64,000 nt of DNA from JAEZDC01 sp036676415 (GTDB lineage: Bacteria > Bacteroidota > Bacteroidia > Chitinophagales > Chitinophagaceae). Below are positions 1 through 7,570 of this stretch, piece by piece (the stretch's first letter is position 1; each line of letters starts with the position of its first letter). Where the stretch lies: NCBI GenBank assembly GCA_036676415.1, contig JAKFCX010000005.1, positions 1 through 64,000 on the forward strand. The letters run 5' to 3'. The translations under genes and the position numbers were made by a program. Below the pieces are notes generated by a model, which saw only the letters and a program-made list of their open reading frames with translations, was not told the origin of the DNA and ran no database searches.

Positions 1-65
1 TATTCGAAAAAAACATAGGTACTCCCTCTGCACATATTGACTTACCCGTTCATCAAAAGTTATAT

Positions 66-120
66 TACAGGGTAGTTATAGAGTACTTATAGAGCACTTA
101 CAGAGTAGTTATAGAGTACT
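66..120. repeat. Five tandem 11-bp repeats (TATAGAGTACT-type)
   Basis: Five head-to-tail 11-bp units can be read with no gap: TACAGGGTAGT, TATAGAGTACT, TATAGAGCACT, TACAGAGTAGT, TATAGAGTACT. Each differs from the consensus at zero to three positions. A period of 11 is close to one helical turn, so all copies face the same side of DNA. No coding frame or known element explains the array. Confidence 0.85.
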
Positions 121-259
121 CCCTCCATCACCTCTCGCCTCACCCTCCAACAATAAGCCACTATAACCCCACCCCTCAACCTGTCAGGTTCCAGCTTCAG
201 GGTTTTACAGCACATATCCGCTTCACCACCCGAGCATCCAAACCTAACAGGTTAGCCAA

Positions 260-545
260 TGACGAGCCATGCGAGTCATCCCTTTGCGTCCTTTACGTTT
301 CAACCTTCACAACCCTCAGTCTCTTTCCCCTTGTCAACAGCATCTCGCATAAAAAAGACAACCAATAAACTTTGCGTGAAAAACTTCCGCTATGACGAGC
401 CATGCGAGTCATCCCTTTGCGACCTTTGCGTTTCAGTGTTCTCAAATTGCTGCGTCTACATCCTTAGATTAGTGTGTCACACCAAAACAAAAACAATAAA
501 CTTTGCGTGAAAAACTCCGTCCATGACGAGCCTGCGAGTCATCCT
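260..545. repeat. Direct repeats with imperfect palindromic core (TGACGAGCC...GAGTCAT)
   Basis: The core beginning TGACGAGCCATGCGAGTCAT is found at 260-288, 393-421 and, with a two-base deletion, 524-544. The last two copies are also preceded by the same stretch containing CTTTGCGTGAAAAACT (363-390 and 494-519), so the full unit is about 50 bp. The core carries ATGAC and GTCAT arms and could fold as a small hairpin. Pieces such as CTTTGCG resemble the GCAAAG-type intergenic repeats elsewhere in the window. Confidence 0.8.
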
Positions 546-599
546 GGAGGTGTTTGGAAAAATGCAAGGTCAAACTAAACCAGGTGAACAACCAGCAAC

Positions 600-632
600 A
601 AAAAGCCCTGAGAATGACTAATTCTCAGGGCT
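600..632 (-). terminator. Rho-independent terminator of tRNA-Lys
   Basis: On the minus strand a 12-bp perfect stem (AGCCCTGAGAAT with its complement, 5-base loop) is followed directly by a T run. It lies 27 bases beyond the tRNA 3' end. Confidence 0.85.
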
Positions 633-658
633 AATGAAGTGTACTGAAACTTTGTAAG

Positions 659-731
659 TGATCCCGCTGGGACTCGAACCCAGGGCCCATACATTAAAAG
701 TGTATTGCTCTACCAACTGAGCTACGGAATC
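659..731 (-). tRNA. tRNA-Lys (anticodon UUU)
   Basis: The minus strand folds into a full cloverleaf: a 7-bp acceptor stem GATTCCG with CGGGATC (one G-T pair), D arm AGCTCAGTTGGTAGAGC, anticodon loop CTTTTAA with anticodon TTT, and T arm with GGTTCGAGTCCC. The discriminator base is A and CCA is not encoded. The gene stands alone, with its own promoter and terminator. Confidence 0.96.
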
Positions 732-824
732 ATTCCTAATACTTCAAACAGTGTTACCTGTTTTCCGTTTTACGAAGGTATTACTTAGACTTTTTTACTT
801 GTCTTCGTGAGTACTTTCGTAATT

Positions 825-863
825 GGGAGTGCAAAAATAAGGGGAAACACAATCGCTTCAAAC
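825..863 (-). promoter_or_regulatory. Bacteroidota-type promoter of tRNA-Lys
   Basis: Reading the minus strand, GTTTG (859-863) is followed after 19 bases by TATTTTTG (832-839), an exact match to the TAnnTTTG minus-7 element, then CACTCCC. The same block, TTCCCCTTATnTTTGCACTCCC with one variable base, is found in front of tRNA-Asp at the other end of the window. Confidence 0.8.
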
Positions 864-926
864 TTTTAAATAAAAAAATATTCACACTGCTTATTCACTT
901 TGTAAACAAAAACAAAACCACAACGT

Positions 927-934
927 TATTTTTG
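927..934 (+). promoter_or_regulatory. Minus-7 element for the SDR gene
   Basis: TATTTTTG, an exact TAnnTTTG match, ends 18 bases before the start codon at 953. A TTTG is found at 899-902 but the 24-base gap is longer than usual, so the upstream element is uncertain. Confidence 0.5.
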
Positions 935-952
935 CCGCATTAACAGGTTATT

Positions 953-1756
953 ATGTATTTCAAAGATAAGGTTGTAGTAGTTACAGGTGGATCAGACGGA
1001 ATCGGGAAAGCCCTGGTACAACTGCTTTTGACCAATGGAGCAAGAGTTGCAACCTGTGGCAGGAACCATGACAAGCTTTACCAGCTCAAATCCTTTCACC
1101 CAAATGATGACTTGTTTATTTATACTGCCGATGTGAGTAAAGAGCAGGATTGCAACAATTTTATTGACGCTGTTATTAAAGCATATGGAAAAATTGATAT
1201 ACTTATCAACAATGCCGGTATATCAATGAGGGCAGAATTTGCGGAAACAGATATTGAAACAATCAAACAGGTAATGGATATCAATTTCTGGGGTACTGTT
1301 TATTGTTCTAAAAGAGCATTGCCATACATCGTTAAAACTAAAGGAACAATTGCCGGTATTTCTTCTATTGCAGGTTATAGAGGATTACCCGGAAGAACTG
1401 GCTACTCTGCATCCAAAGCAGCAGTGAACAGTTTTCTTGAAGTACTGAGAACTGAACTTTTAGAATCAGGTGTTAATGTAATGTGGGTTTGCCCGGGCTT
1501 CACCAGTTCTAACATCAGGAATGTTGCATTGAATAAAGATGCAAGGCCACAGGGTGAAACCCCGATGGATGAAGGCAGTATGATGAGTGCCGAAGCGTGT
1601 TCAAAACACATTCTTAACGCAATAGAAAAACGCAAAAGAACTTTGGTGCTTACATTCACCGGCAAGAGGGCTATCTTCATGAACCGTTTCTTTCCTTCAC
1701 TTGCAGATAAACTGGTGAGAAAGTTTTTCTATAAGAACGGAAAACTGGTAAAATAA
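953..1756 (+). CDS. SDR family oxidoreductase
   Basis: A classical short-chain dehydrogenase/reductase of 267 residues, predicted cytosolic and NAD(P)-dependent. The Rossmann nucleotide loop TGGSDGIG is at residues 11-18, the NNAG motif at 86-89, the catalytic serine at 137-138 and YSASK with Tyr151 and Lys155 follows, so all active-site parts are present. The substrate cannot be read from sequence. It is followed after three bases by the SAM-hydroxide-adenosyltransferase-like gene, with which it probably forms a two-gene operon. The start is the first ATG after the TAnnTTTG element. Confidence 0.93.
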   Translation: MYFKDKVVVVTGGSDGIGKALVQLLLTNGARVATCGRNHDKLYQLKSFHPNDDLFIYTADVSKEQDCNNFIDAVIKAYGKIDILINNAGISMRAEFAETDIETIKQVMDINFWGTVYCSKRALPYIVKTKGTIAGISSIAGYRGLPGRTGYSASKAAVNSFLEVLRTELLESGVNVMWVCPGFTSSNIRNVALNKDARPQGETPMDEGSMMSAEACSKHILNAIEKRKRTLVLTFTGKRAIFMNRFFPSLADKLVRKFFYKNGKLVK

Positions 1757-1759
1757 TTC

Positions 1760-2575
1760 ATGCCCATTCTAACCCTCACAACAGATATTGGCCAGCAGGA
1801 TTATCTTGTTGGTGCTATCAAAGGGCAATTTGTTGCAGCCGATGCAAACTGTAATGTTGTAGATATTTCACATTATCTCTCTCCTTACAATTACCTGCAG
1901 GCAGGATATATATGTTCCGGTGCATTCAAACATTTTCCCGCAAAAACATTTCACCTGGTGATCGTAAATCTCTTTGATGAACAACCCAAAGAAATGCTAT
2001 TGGCTTATCATAACGACCAGTTTATTGCCTGCCCGAACAACGGTGTACTCACAATGATCACCGGGTCAAAACCGAAACAGATTGTTTCATTGCCGGTTAT
2101 TACTGCATCGAAAGGGATATTGGATTTTACACGAACCGTAGCTACAGCTTTTGGTAAATTATTTACAGGAACTGCAATGGAAGAAATTGGTGTACCTGTA
2201 ACCGATATAGTGGAAAAATATCCTTTGCGTTCAACCATCGGTGCAGACTGGATAGAAGGACAGATCATCTTCATTGATAATTTCGAGAACGTGGTGGTGA
2301 ATATTACCAGGGAGGAATTTGAAGAACAACGCAAAGGCAGGAAATTCAAGATCGTTTTTACAAGAGAAGTAATTGAAACGCTTAGTGATAACTACTCTTC
2401 TGTGAACCAGGGAGAATTGCTTGCATGGTTCAATTCTGCCGGGTACTTAGAAATTGCCATGAGTGGGGGAAAGATGGCAGGTCTTTTTGGCTTGCAGGGC
2501 TTCTCAGAAAAACAACACAATACTGCTACACAGAATAAATGGTTTTACCAGACGGTAAGAATATTTTTTGAATAA
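1760..2575 (+). CDS. SAM hydroxide adenosyltransferase family protein (DUF62), divergent
   Basis: The 271-residue protein opens with LTLTTDIGQQDYLVGAIKG, typical of the DUF62/fluorinase-like family whose characterised members hydrolyse S-adenosylmethionine to adenosine and methionine. The C-terminal half carries the family's FIDNFENVVVNI strand (about residues 174-185). However, the stretch that usually reads VDPGVG with a later Arg is VNLFDEQ here (69-75), and the FHGRD-like stretch is replaced by LDFTRT (121-126), so the Asp-Arg-His set of archaeal enzymes appears to be missing. Family membership is firm; SAM hydrolysis is not. It is coupled to the SDR gene upstream. Confidence 0.85.
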   Translation: MPILTLTTDIGQQDYLVGAIKGQFVAADANCNVVDISHYLSPYNYLQAGYICSGAFKHFPAKTFHLVIVNLFDEQPKEMLLAYHNDQFIACPNNGVLTMITGSKPKQIVSLPVITASKGILDFTRTVATAFGKLFTGTAMEEIGVPVTDIVEKYPLRSTIGADWIEGQIIFIDNFENVVVNITREEFEEQRKGRKFKIVFTREVIETLSDNYSSVNQGELLAWFNSAGYLEIAMSGGKMAGLFGLQGFSEKQHNTATQNKWFYQTVRIFFE

Positions 2576-2584
2576 GCATTTGTT

Positions 2585-2620
2585 TCACGCAAAGATGCAA
2601 AGGAGTTAAGTCGCAAAGAT
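2585..2620. repeat. GCAAAG-type intergenic repeat
   Basis: CACGCAAAGATGCAAAGG followed by TCGCAAAGATG fills the gap between two convergent genes. Related GCAAAG/CACAAAG strings occur at 4262-4353, 13469-13497, 24893-24930 and 50618-50678. Confidence 0.7.
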
Positions 2621-2623
2621 GAT

Positions 2624-3655
2624 TTAAAGCTTTACCTGTTTATCTTTGTTTCTCTTATTTCTCCTTATCAACCTATAAATAAGATAGATTATTCCTCCGA
2701 GTACAGCTAATGCCAGTATTGCAATACCGATCAATATCACCCACAACCATGTTAATCCACTATCATGCGGGTTAAAATCATCTTTGTTTACTTTCTTAAA
2801 GCTGCTGGTTTCAAATTCTGCTAAGGGAAACCGATCAAGGTCCCTGAAATACTGATCGGAATTATTCAATACTTTATCAAAAGAAAACCCATCTTTCTTT
2901 CCTCCATCATACCAGAGCAGGATATTGTTGGTTGAATCAGGTTCGAGATTGGTAAAAGCAAATTGCAAATGTTTATTATCTCCCAACAAAGTGTTTACCG
3001 GGTATACACCTTTAAGATCTTCCAGGGAAAGATCATCATTCAATTTAATAAACACCTGGCCGCTTTCAATCTTTCCGGCCCATGCCCTTCCTGTTTCCAG
3101 GATGTAAGCGAATGCATTTCCTTTATCTCTTCCGTATCCCCTGCCAAGTGTTGCATCGTTATTGTTGGTAAGAAAATAGATCGTGATCTTTGTAAGTTGC
3201 TTCGGTGCAAAAGTGCAGGTGAAATAATACCAGTTCTCCATTTGCATCTTATCGATCTCCCGATAAACTGAATCATAACCATCTGCAGCCCTAACGACGT
3301 TTGCCGGCTGATCATTTACCAAAGCCCTGAGCTTATGCAGGTCATTGAACATCACATTCTCTACCAGGTCTGCTTCATATCTTCCATTGATGGGATAACC
3401 TACTCTCATTGTCACAGGTTTATCCGTGGTATTGTACATCCAATACTCCCCTTTTACTGCAGCAAAACCAGGATATAAATTGATCAGTACCAGTTCCCGT
3501 TGCATCTGTATCTTACCAAGATGCACACTGTCTTCTTTGAACAATGGAATAAATCTTCCACCATGTCCTGTGTTCCACATACCCGGCATGGCAGCATTGC
3601 CGAAGACTATTAAGCATGAGATTAATGCAGCTAATGAGAGGTACGCTTTTTTCAT
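2624..3655 (-). CDS. Exported membrane-anchored protein of unknown function
   Basis: I do not recognise a named family. From the preferred start at 3655 the protein is 343 residues. It opens with MKKAYLSLAALISCLIVFGN, a clear signal peptide; an in-frame ATG ten codons upstream (3685) would put a non-signal-like leader in front, so 3655 is preferred. The body is a large soluble, predicted periplasmic region. A single membrane helix (WLWVILIGIAILALAVLGG) lies near the C-terminus, followed by the basic tail RLIRRNKRNKDK, giving a type I orientation. The gene is convergent with the DUF62 gene. A role in envelope sensing or in anchoring is possible but unproven. Confidence 0.75.
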   Translation of the reverse strand: MKKAYLSLAALISCLIVFGNAAMPGMWNTGHGGRFIPLFKEDSVHLGKIQMQRELVLINLYPGFAAVKGEYWMYNTTDKPVTMRVGYPINGRYEADLVENVMFNDLHKLRALVNDQPANVVRAADGYDSVYREIDKMQMENWYYFTCTFAPKQLTKITIYFLTNNNDATLGRGYGRDKGNAFAYILETGRAWAGKIESGQVFIKLNDDLSLEDLKGVYPVNTLLGDNKHLQFAFTNLEPDSTNNILLWYDGGKKDGFSFDKVLNNSDQYFRDLDRFPLAEFETSSFKKVNKDDFNPHDSGLTWLWVILIGIAILALAVLGGIIYLIYRLIRRNKRNKDKQVKL

Positions 3656-3698
3656 TGGAGTATTTTGGAAACTATAGTATTTCATATCATCGTTCCTT

Positions 3699-3733
3699 GT
3701 GTCAAATCGACGAAGGAGATTGATTCACCGAAA
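3699..3733 (+). repeat. Dispersed repeat, copy 1 (inverted copy near 32.97 kb)
   Basis: GTGTCAAATCGACGAAGGAG, then AT and a TTCACCGAAA end, is found again in reverse orientation at 32958-32988, with only a four-base indel. Both copies lie just upstream of minus-strand genes. Confidence 0.8.
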
Positions 3734-3787
3734 TAAACAATCAAATTATTTTATGAGGCACTCTCTTATACAGCAGATTAAATAGCA

Positions 3788-4198
3788 TCAATCCTTTTTT
3801 GGTTTACCCGGAACAAAACTCCCAATGGGTGCTGTGTACCATGGCTTGATATCGTAAGCCAGTCTTCCGGCTGCAATAGCAGGGTCAGTCTTCAACAATG
3901 TTTCTACCTCTTCTTTTGTTTCCACATCAAAGATGAATATTCCTTTCCAGTCACCTTTTTCACCAAAAGGCCCGGCTACCTTGATCTTTCCTTCATAATA
4001 TAACCGATCAATATTGGCAATATGACCTTGCTGCAATTTAACTGCTGTGGCAGAGTCCTGTGTACGGTCGGGCCCTGTTTTCAGCATCACGAACCAGTAT
4101 TTCCTGATCTGTTCAATAGGCTTCTTTTCTTCTTTTTGCTGGGCAAATAATACAGAAGCAAGTACCACCATTACAAATGAGAGTAATAACTTTTTCAT
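3788..4198 (-). CDS. Exported YciI-like domain protein
   Basis: From the start at 4198 the protein has 136 residues: a signal peptide (MKKLLLSFVMVVLASVLFAQ) and then one YciI-like ferredoxin-fold domain that begins RKYWFVMLKTGPDR and runs through HIANIDRLYYEGKIKVAGPF and GIFIFDVETKEEVE. YciI-like proteins are usually cytosolic small enzymes or enzyme-associated domains; an exported version is common in Bacteroidota but has no assigned reaction. An ATG three codons upstream (4207) is possible but spoils the signal peptide start. No operon partner is evident. Confidence 0.82.
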   Translation of the reverse strand: MKKLLLSFVMVVLASVLFAQQKEEKKPIEQIRKYWFVMLKTGPDRTQDSATAVKLQQGHIANIDRLYYEGKIKVAGPFGEKGDWKGIFIFDVETKEEVETLLKTDPAIAAGRLAYDIKPWYTAPIGSFVPGKPKKD

Positions 4199-4261
4199 TG
4201 CGGGCATTTTATGTGTAAATAAAAGAAAAACTACTTAACTGCAGAGGCTTATTTTTGTTGA

Positions 4262-4353
4262 ACGGAACCACCAAGACATTAAGTAACATAGGAACATATA
4301 GTTTTTATGATTTGTGGAACCACGAAGGCACAAAGACACATAGAAACACGAAG
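4262..4353. repeat. Two GGAACCAC...CACAAAG intergenic repeat units
   Basis: Two related units, starting at about 4264 and 4316, share GGAACCAC followed by AAG and ACATAG blocks. They belong to the CACAAAG/GCAAAG style of intergenic repeats and occupy the space before the acyl-CoA dehydrogenase start. Confidence 0.55.
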
Positions 4354-4379
4354 TTTATAATTTAAAATATCAATCTACG

Positions 4380-5564
4380 ATGGCTGCTAAAACGGATACA
4401 TTTCAATCTCCCGATTACTTTGGTATAGATGAATTGCTGACTGATGAACACAAACATATTCGTGAAGCGGTTCGTAATTATGTGAAGAAGGACATCTCTC
4501 CTATTATTGAAGATTATGCACAGAGAGCCGAATTTCCACAGCAGATCGTAAAACAAATGGGTGATCTGGGAGTTTTTGGTCCAACTGTACCGGAAGAATA
4601 TGGTGGTGGTGGACTCGATTATATTTCTTACGGCCTGATGATGCAGGAACTGGAAAGAGGCGACAGTGGTGTACGTTCAACAGCATCGGTGCAGGGATCA
4701 TTGGTGATGTATCCCATTTATGCATATGGTAGTGAGGAGCAGAAGAAAAAATATTTACCAAAACTGGCCAGTGGAGAATGGCTGGGATGTTTTGGATTAA
4801 CAGAACCAGATCATGGAAGTAATCCTGCAGGCATGTTAACCAATTTTAAAGATGCCGGTGATCATGTGATATTGAATGGTGCCAAGATGTGGATCAGCAA
4901 TGCTCCTTTTTCACAGGTAGCAGTAGTGTGGGCAAAAAATGAAGAAGGAGTAATACATGGCCTGATCGTAGAAAGAGGTATGGAAGGATTTTCAACACCA
5001 ACTACTCATGGCAAATGGAGCTTAAGAGCATCAGCAACTGGTGAGTTGGTTTTTGATAATGTAAAAGTGCCTAAGGAAAATATTTTTCCCAATGTAAAAG
5101 GTTTGAAAGGTCCTTTAGGCTGTTTAACAAAAGCCCGTTACGGCATTGCCTGGGGTGCTTTGGGTGCAGCAATGGATTGTTATGATACGGCTTTGCAATA
5201 CAGTAAAGAACGAGAGCAGTTTGGAAGACCGATCGGTGGATTTCAATTACAGCAGAAGAAATTAGCTGAGATGATCACTGAGATCACCAAAGCTCAATTA
5301 CTGGTGTGGAGATTGGGTGTGTTGATGAATGAAGGCAAAGCCACACCACAACAGGTATCGATGGCCAAAAGAAACAGCTGTGAGATAGCAACCAATATTG
5401 CAAGAGATGCAAGGCAAATGCTGGGTGGAATGGGAATCACTGGTGAATACAGCATTATGCGTCATATGATGAACCTGGAAAGTGTGATCACTTATGAAGG
5501 AACCCATGATATTCATTTACTGATAACCGGAATGGATGTTACCGGTATGAATGCATTTAGTTAA
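4380..5564 (+). CDS. Acyl-CoA dehydrogenase, glutaryl-CoA dehydrogenase-like
   Basis: A 394-residue flavoprotein predicted to oxidise an acyl-CoA, passing electrons to electron-transfer flavoprotein. FGLTEPDHGSNP marks the FAD/substrate loop, and the C-terminal YEGTHDIH places the catalytic Glu at residue 373, in the position of the glutaryl-CoA dehydrogenase base rather than that of medium-chain enzymes. SVQGSLVMYPIYAYGSEEQK also matches glutaryl-CoA dehydrogenases, which act in lysine and tryptophan breakdown. Substrate assignment is by similarity only. The gene heads a close plus-strand run, 21 bases before aroK. Confidence 0.9.
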   Translation: MAAKTDTFQSPDYFGIDELLTDEHKHIREAVRNYVKKDISPIIEDYAQRAEFPQQIVKQMGDLGVFGPTVPEEYGGGGLDYISYGLMMQELERGDSGVRSTASVQGSLVMYPIYAYGSEEQKKKYLPKLASGEWLGCFGLTEPDHGSNPAGMLTNFKDAGDHVILNGAKMWISNAPFSQVAVVWAKNEEGVIHGLIVERGMEGFSTPTTHGKWSLRASATGELVFDNVKVPKENIFPNVKGLKGPLGCLTKARYGIAWGALGAAMDCYDTALQYSKEREQFGRPIGGFQLQQKKLAEMITEITKAQLLVWRLGVLMNEGKATPQQVSMAKRNSCEIATNIARDARQMLGGMGITGEYSIMRHMMNLESVITYEGTHDIHLLITGMDVTGMNAFS

Positions 5565-5585
5565 GCCCAGAAACAGTCAACCCTA

Positions 5586-6098
5586 ATGAAAATCTTCCTC
5601 ATCGGCATGATGGGCTCCGGCAAAAACTACTGGATGAATAAGTTATCCGGTAAACTGAAATTGCAGAGATACGATCTCGACCAACTGATAGAAGGTGTGG
5701 AAGACAGGTCCATTCAACAGATATTTAAAGAAAGTGGTGAAGAGCATTTCAGGAAAATGGAATCTATCGTGCTGAAATGGTTTGCAGATAAAGATGATTT
5801 TATTCTGGCTACCGGTGGTGGCACTCCCTGCTTTTTTGACAATATAGACTGGATGAATGCTCAGGGCCTTACGATCTGGCTCGATGAACCTCTTGACATA
5901 TTGGTCAAACGATTGACTCCTGAAAAGGCACATCGACCGTTGATATCAAAAATGAGTGATAAAAAAATGAAGGCTTTTCTTCAAGAAAAAAGAGCAGAAC
6001 GTGATCCATTTTATAACAAAGCGAAACATATTTTACGAGGCGAAACAATAAACGAACAACACCTGCTCTCCATAATAAAAGATTATAAACATGCATAG
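5586..6098 (+). CDS. aroK: Shikimate kinase with altered P-loop
   Basis: At 170 residues this is the normal length for AroK, which phosphorylates shikimate at the 3-hydroxyl in the chorismate pathway. Shikimate-binding residues are visible: DLD (Asp30, Asp32), Arg56, the GGG motif at 77-79 and lid/adenine-site arginines in AHRP (117) and EKRAERDP (135-141). The P-loop reads GMMGSGKN (7-14), so the Mg-binding Ser/Thr after the Lys is Asn14. The rest of the pathway cluster is at 21.5-26 kb. The 3' end overlaps the DUF423 gene by 8 bases, which implies translational coupling. Confidence 0.9.
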   Translation: MKIFLIGMMGSGKNYWMNKLSGKLKLQRYDLDQLIEGVEDRSIQQIFKESGEEHFRKMESIVLKWFADKDDFILATGGGTPCFFDNIDWMNAQGLTIWLDEPLDILVKRLTPEKAHRPLISKMSDKKMKAFLQEKRAERDPFYNKAKHILRGETINEQHLLSIIKDYKHA

Positions 6099-6513
6099 AG
6101 GATATTTAACTACCGCATTTATTCTTGCCGCCATCACAGTTGCATTGGGTGCATTTGGTGCACACAAGCTGGAAAGCTCGGTTACAGAAAAAGCAGTAAA
6201 GACTTTTGAGACAGCTGTTCGTTACCAGTTCTACCATGTAATTGCACTGGCGATTACCGGAATGATGTACAAATCATATCCAAACAAATGGATCAGCATA
6301 GCAGGCATGTTTTTCTTGTTGGGAATACTTCTATTTAGCGGTTCACTTTATCTTCTTACACTCAGCATTGCAATTGAGTCGGCAGATTTTGGATGGGTCG
6401 GTCCAATCACACCCATCGGTGGTGTTTTCTTTATACTTGGATGGGTTTACCTGGCTGTGGGTATCAGGAACAAAAAAATAATAAAGACTCAAGATGCTCA
6501 TCAGGATCGTTAA
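6091..6513 (+). CDS. DUF423 family small membrane protein
   Basis: A 140-residue integral membrane protein with four predicted helices and the family's N-terminal GAFGAHKLE stretch (around residues 21-29), followed by VKTFETAVRYQFYHVIAL. DUF423 (YgdD-like) proteins sit in the cytoplasmic membrane and have no established biochemical role. The start overlaps the end of aroK by 8 bases and its own end overlaps the next gene by 20 bases, so the run is surely co-transcribed. Confidence 0.88.
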   Translation: MHRGYLTTAFILAAITVALGAFGAHKLESSVTEKAVKTFETAVRYQFYHVIALAITGMMYKSYPNKWISIAGMFFLLGILLFSGSLYLLTLSIAIESADFGWVGPITPIGGVFFILGWVYLAVGIRNKKIIKTQDAHQDR

Positions 6514-6790
6514 GATGACCTTCAAAGAAGATGCTGTTGAAAGCTTTCTCGCATTCTTTCATGAAAGAAAAAGTATGATCCGGAACTTTCCTGGCTGCAT
6601 GCATCTTGAATTATGGCAGGACAAACATCATCCCACCGTATACTTTACATACAGCCACTGGTTAAGTGAAGATTCATTAGACCATTACCGCTATTCTGAA
6701 TTCTTCAAAGAAACCTGGACTTTCACCAAACAACATTTCGCAGCAAAGGCAGAAGCGTACAGTATATCACAGGTGGTTGTTGAGCCTTAA
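6494..6790 (+). CDS. Antibiotic biosynthesis monooxygenase-like (ABM) domain protein
   Basis: A 98-residue single-domain protein. MLIRIVKMTFKEDAVESFLA, then the CMHLELWQD strand and YFTYSHWLSEDSLDHYR, match the dimeric alpha+beta barrel ABM fold, used by small cofactor-free monooxygenases, haem-degrading enzymes and many proteins of unknown role. No catalytic set can be assigned. The start at 6494 lies inside the DUF423 gene; an internal ATG at 6515 would remove the first beta strand and is disfavoured. Confidence 0.82.
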   Translation: MLIRIVKMTFKEDAVESFLAFFHERKSMIRNFPGCMHLELWQDKHHPTVYFTYSHWLSEDSLDHYRYSEFFKETWTFTKQHFAAKAEAYSISQVVVEP

Positions 6791-6807
6791 ACTCTGCTAT
6801 CTTTATC

Positions 6808-7569
6808 ATGATGAGGCTTCTACAACTACTGTATTCGGTATACGCTTTTTTGGTTTTTATCGTATGTGTCACCATTGCTTTGCCATTAACGCTCATCGGC
6901 AGTCTTTTTGGAAAAGTGTATGGTGGTAACATGATGTACAAATGCTATGGATTCTTATTTTACACCTGGTACCTGTTAATTGGTGTACGGCACGAGGACA
7001 TTTACGAAGCACCGGACAATAAAAGCAAGCAGTACATTTTTGTTGCCAATCATATTTCCTACATGGACATCCCTCCTGTTCTATTGGCCATTCATCAGCC
7101 AATAAGAATTTTAGGTAAGTATGAAATGGTGAAAATCCCAATCTTTGGATGGGTTTATCGCATAGCCGTAGTGCTGGTTGACAGAAGAAGTCCTGAAGCA
7201 AGAGCAAGAAGTGTAAGGGCTTTGAAATCTGCACTCAAGAGAAATATCTCCATTTTTATTTTTCCTGAAGGCACATTCAACGAAACAGGAGAACCGTTAA
7301 AAGATTTTTATGATGGTGCTTTCCGACTTGCTATAGAAATGCAAACACCCATCAAACCTTTGTTATTCATTGATACCCTGGAACGACTTGATTATCGAGG
7401 CATCTTAAATCTCACCCCTGGTCCTAATCGTGTGGTACATCTTGCCGAAATACCTGTTGACGGACTGTCTATGCAGGATGTGAAAGCGTTAAAGCAAATA
7501 GTATACGATGCAATGGATGCCGGAATGAGAAGGTATAGGAATTATGATACCAGCCCAGGTATTTCATAG
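6808..7569 (+). CDS. plsC: 1-acyl-sn-glycerol-3-phosphate acyltransferase
   Basis: This 253-residue membrane enzyme is predicted to acylate lysophosphatidic acid to phosphatidic acid in phospholipid synthesis. The NHISYMD block (81-87) provides the HX4D catalytic motif, and FPEGT (152-156) is the glycerol-phosphate-binding motif. A hydrophobic helix at residues 8-30 anchors it to the membrane. The start codon follows TATCTTTA (6798-6805), one base off the promoter consensus, by two bases, so a separate short-leader promoter may supplement read-through from the upstream genes. Confidence 0.92.
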   Translation: MMRLLQLLYSVYAFLVFIVCVTIALPLTLIGSLFGKVYGGNMMYKCYGFLFYTWYLLIGVRHEDIYEAPDNKSKQYIFVANHISYMDIPPVLLAIHQPIRILGKYEMVKIPIFGWVYRIAVVLVDRRSPEARARSVRALKSALKRNISIFIFPEGTFNETGEPLKDFYDGAFRLAIEMQTPIKPLLFIDTLERLDYRGILNLTPGPNRVVHLAEIPVDGLSMQDVKALKQIVYDAMDAGMRRYRNYDTSPGIS

Positions 7570-7570
7570 G

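Larger units (their letters stand above)
1..596. other. Repeat-rich intergenic region, no gene supported
   Basis: No convincing coding sequence is present. The only open frame of note (259-510, plus) is made largely of the repeats listed separately and has no recognisable domain. The stretch holds an 11-bp tandem array at its start and two to three copies of a longer direct repeat with an imperfect palindromic core, plus pyrimidine-rich filler. The upstream neighbour lies outside the window, so it is unknown which gene this DNA flanks. Confidence 0.7.

Noticed and set aside
66..120. CRISPR array
   Set aside because: The repeats are 11 bp, contiguous and have no spacers; no cas genes are in the window.
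259..510. Open frame of 83 codons on the plus strand
   Set aside because: It is made of the direct repeats and shows no domain, signal or promoter; composition looks non-coding.
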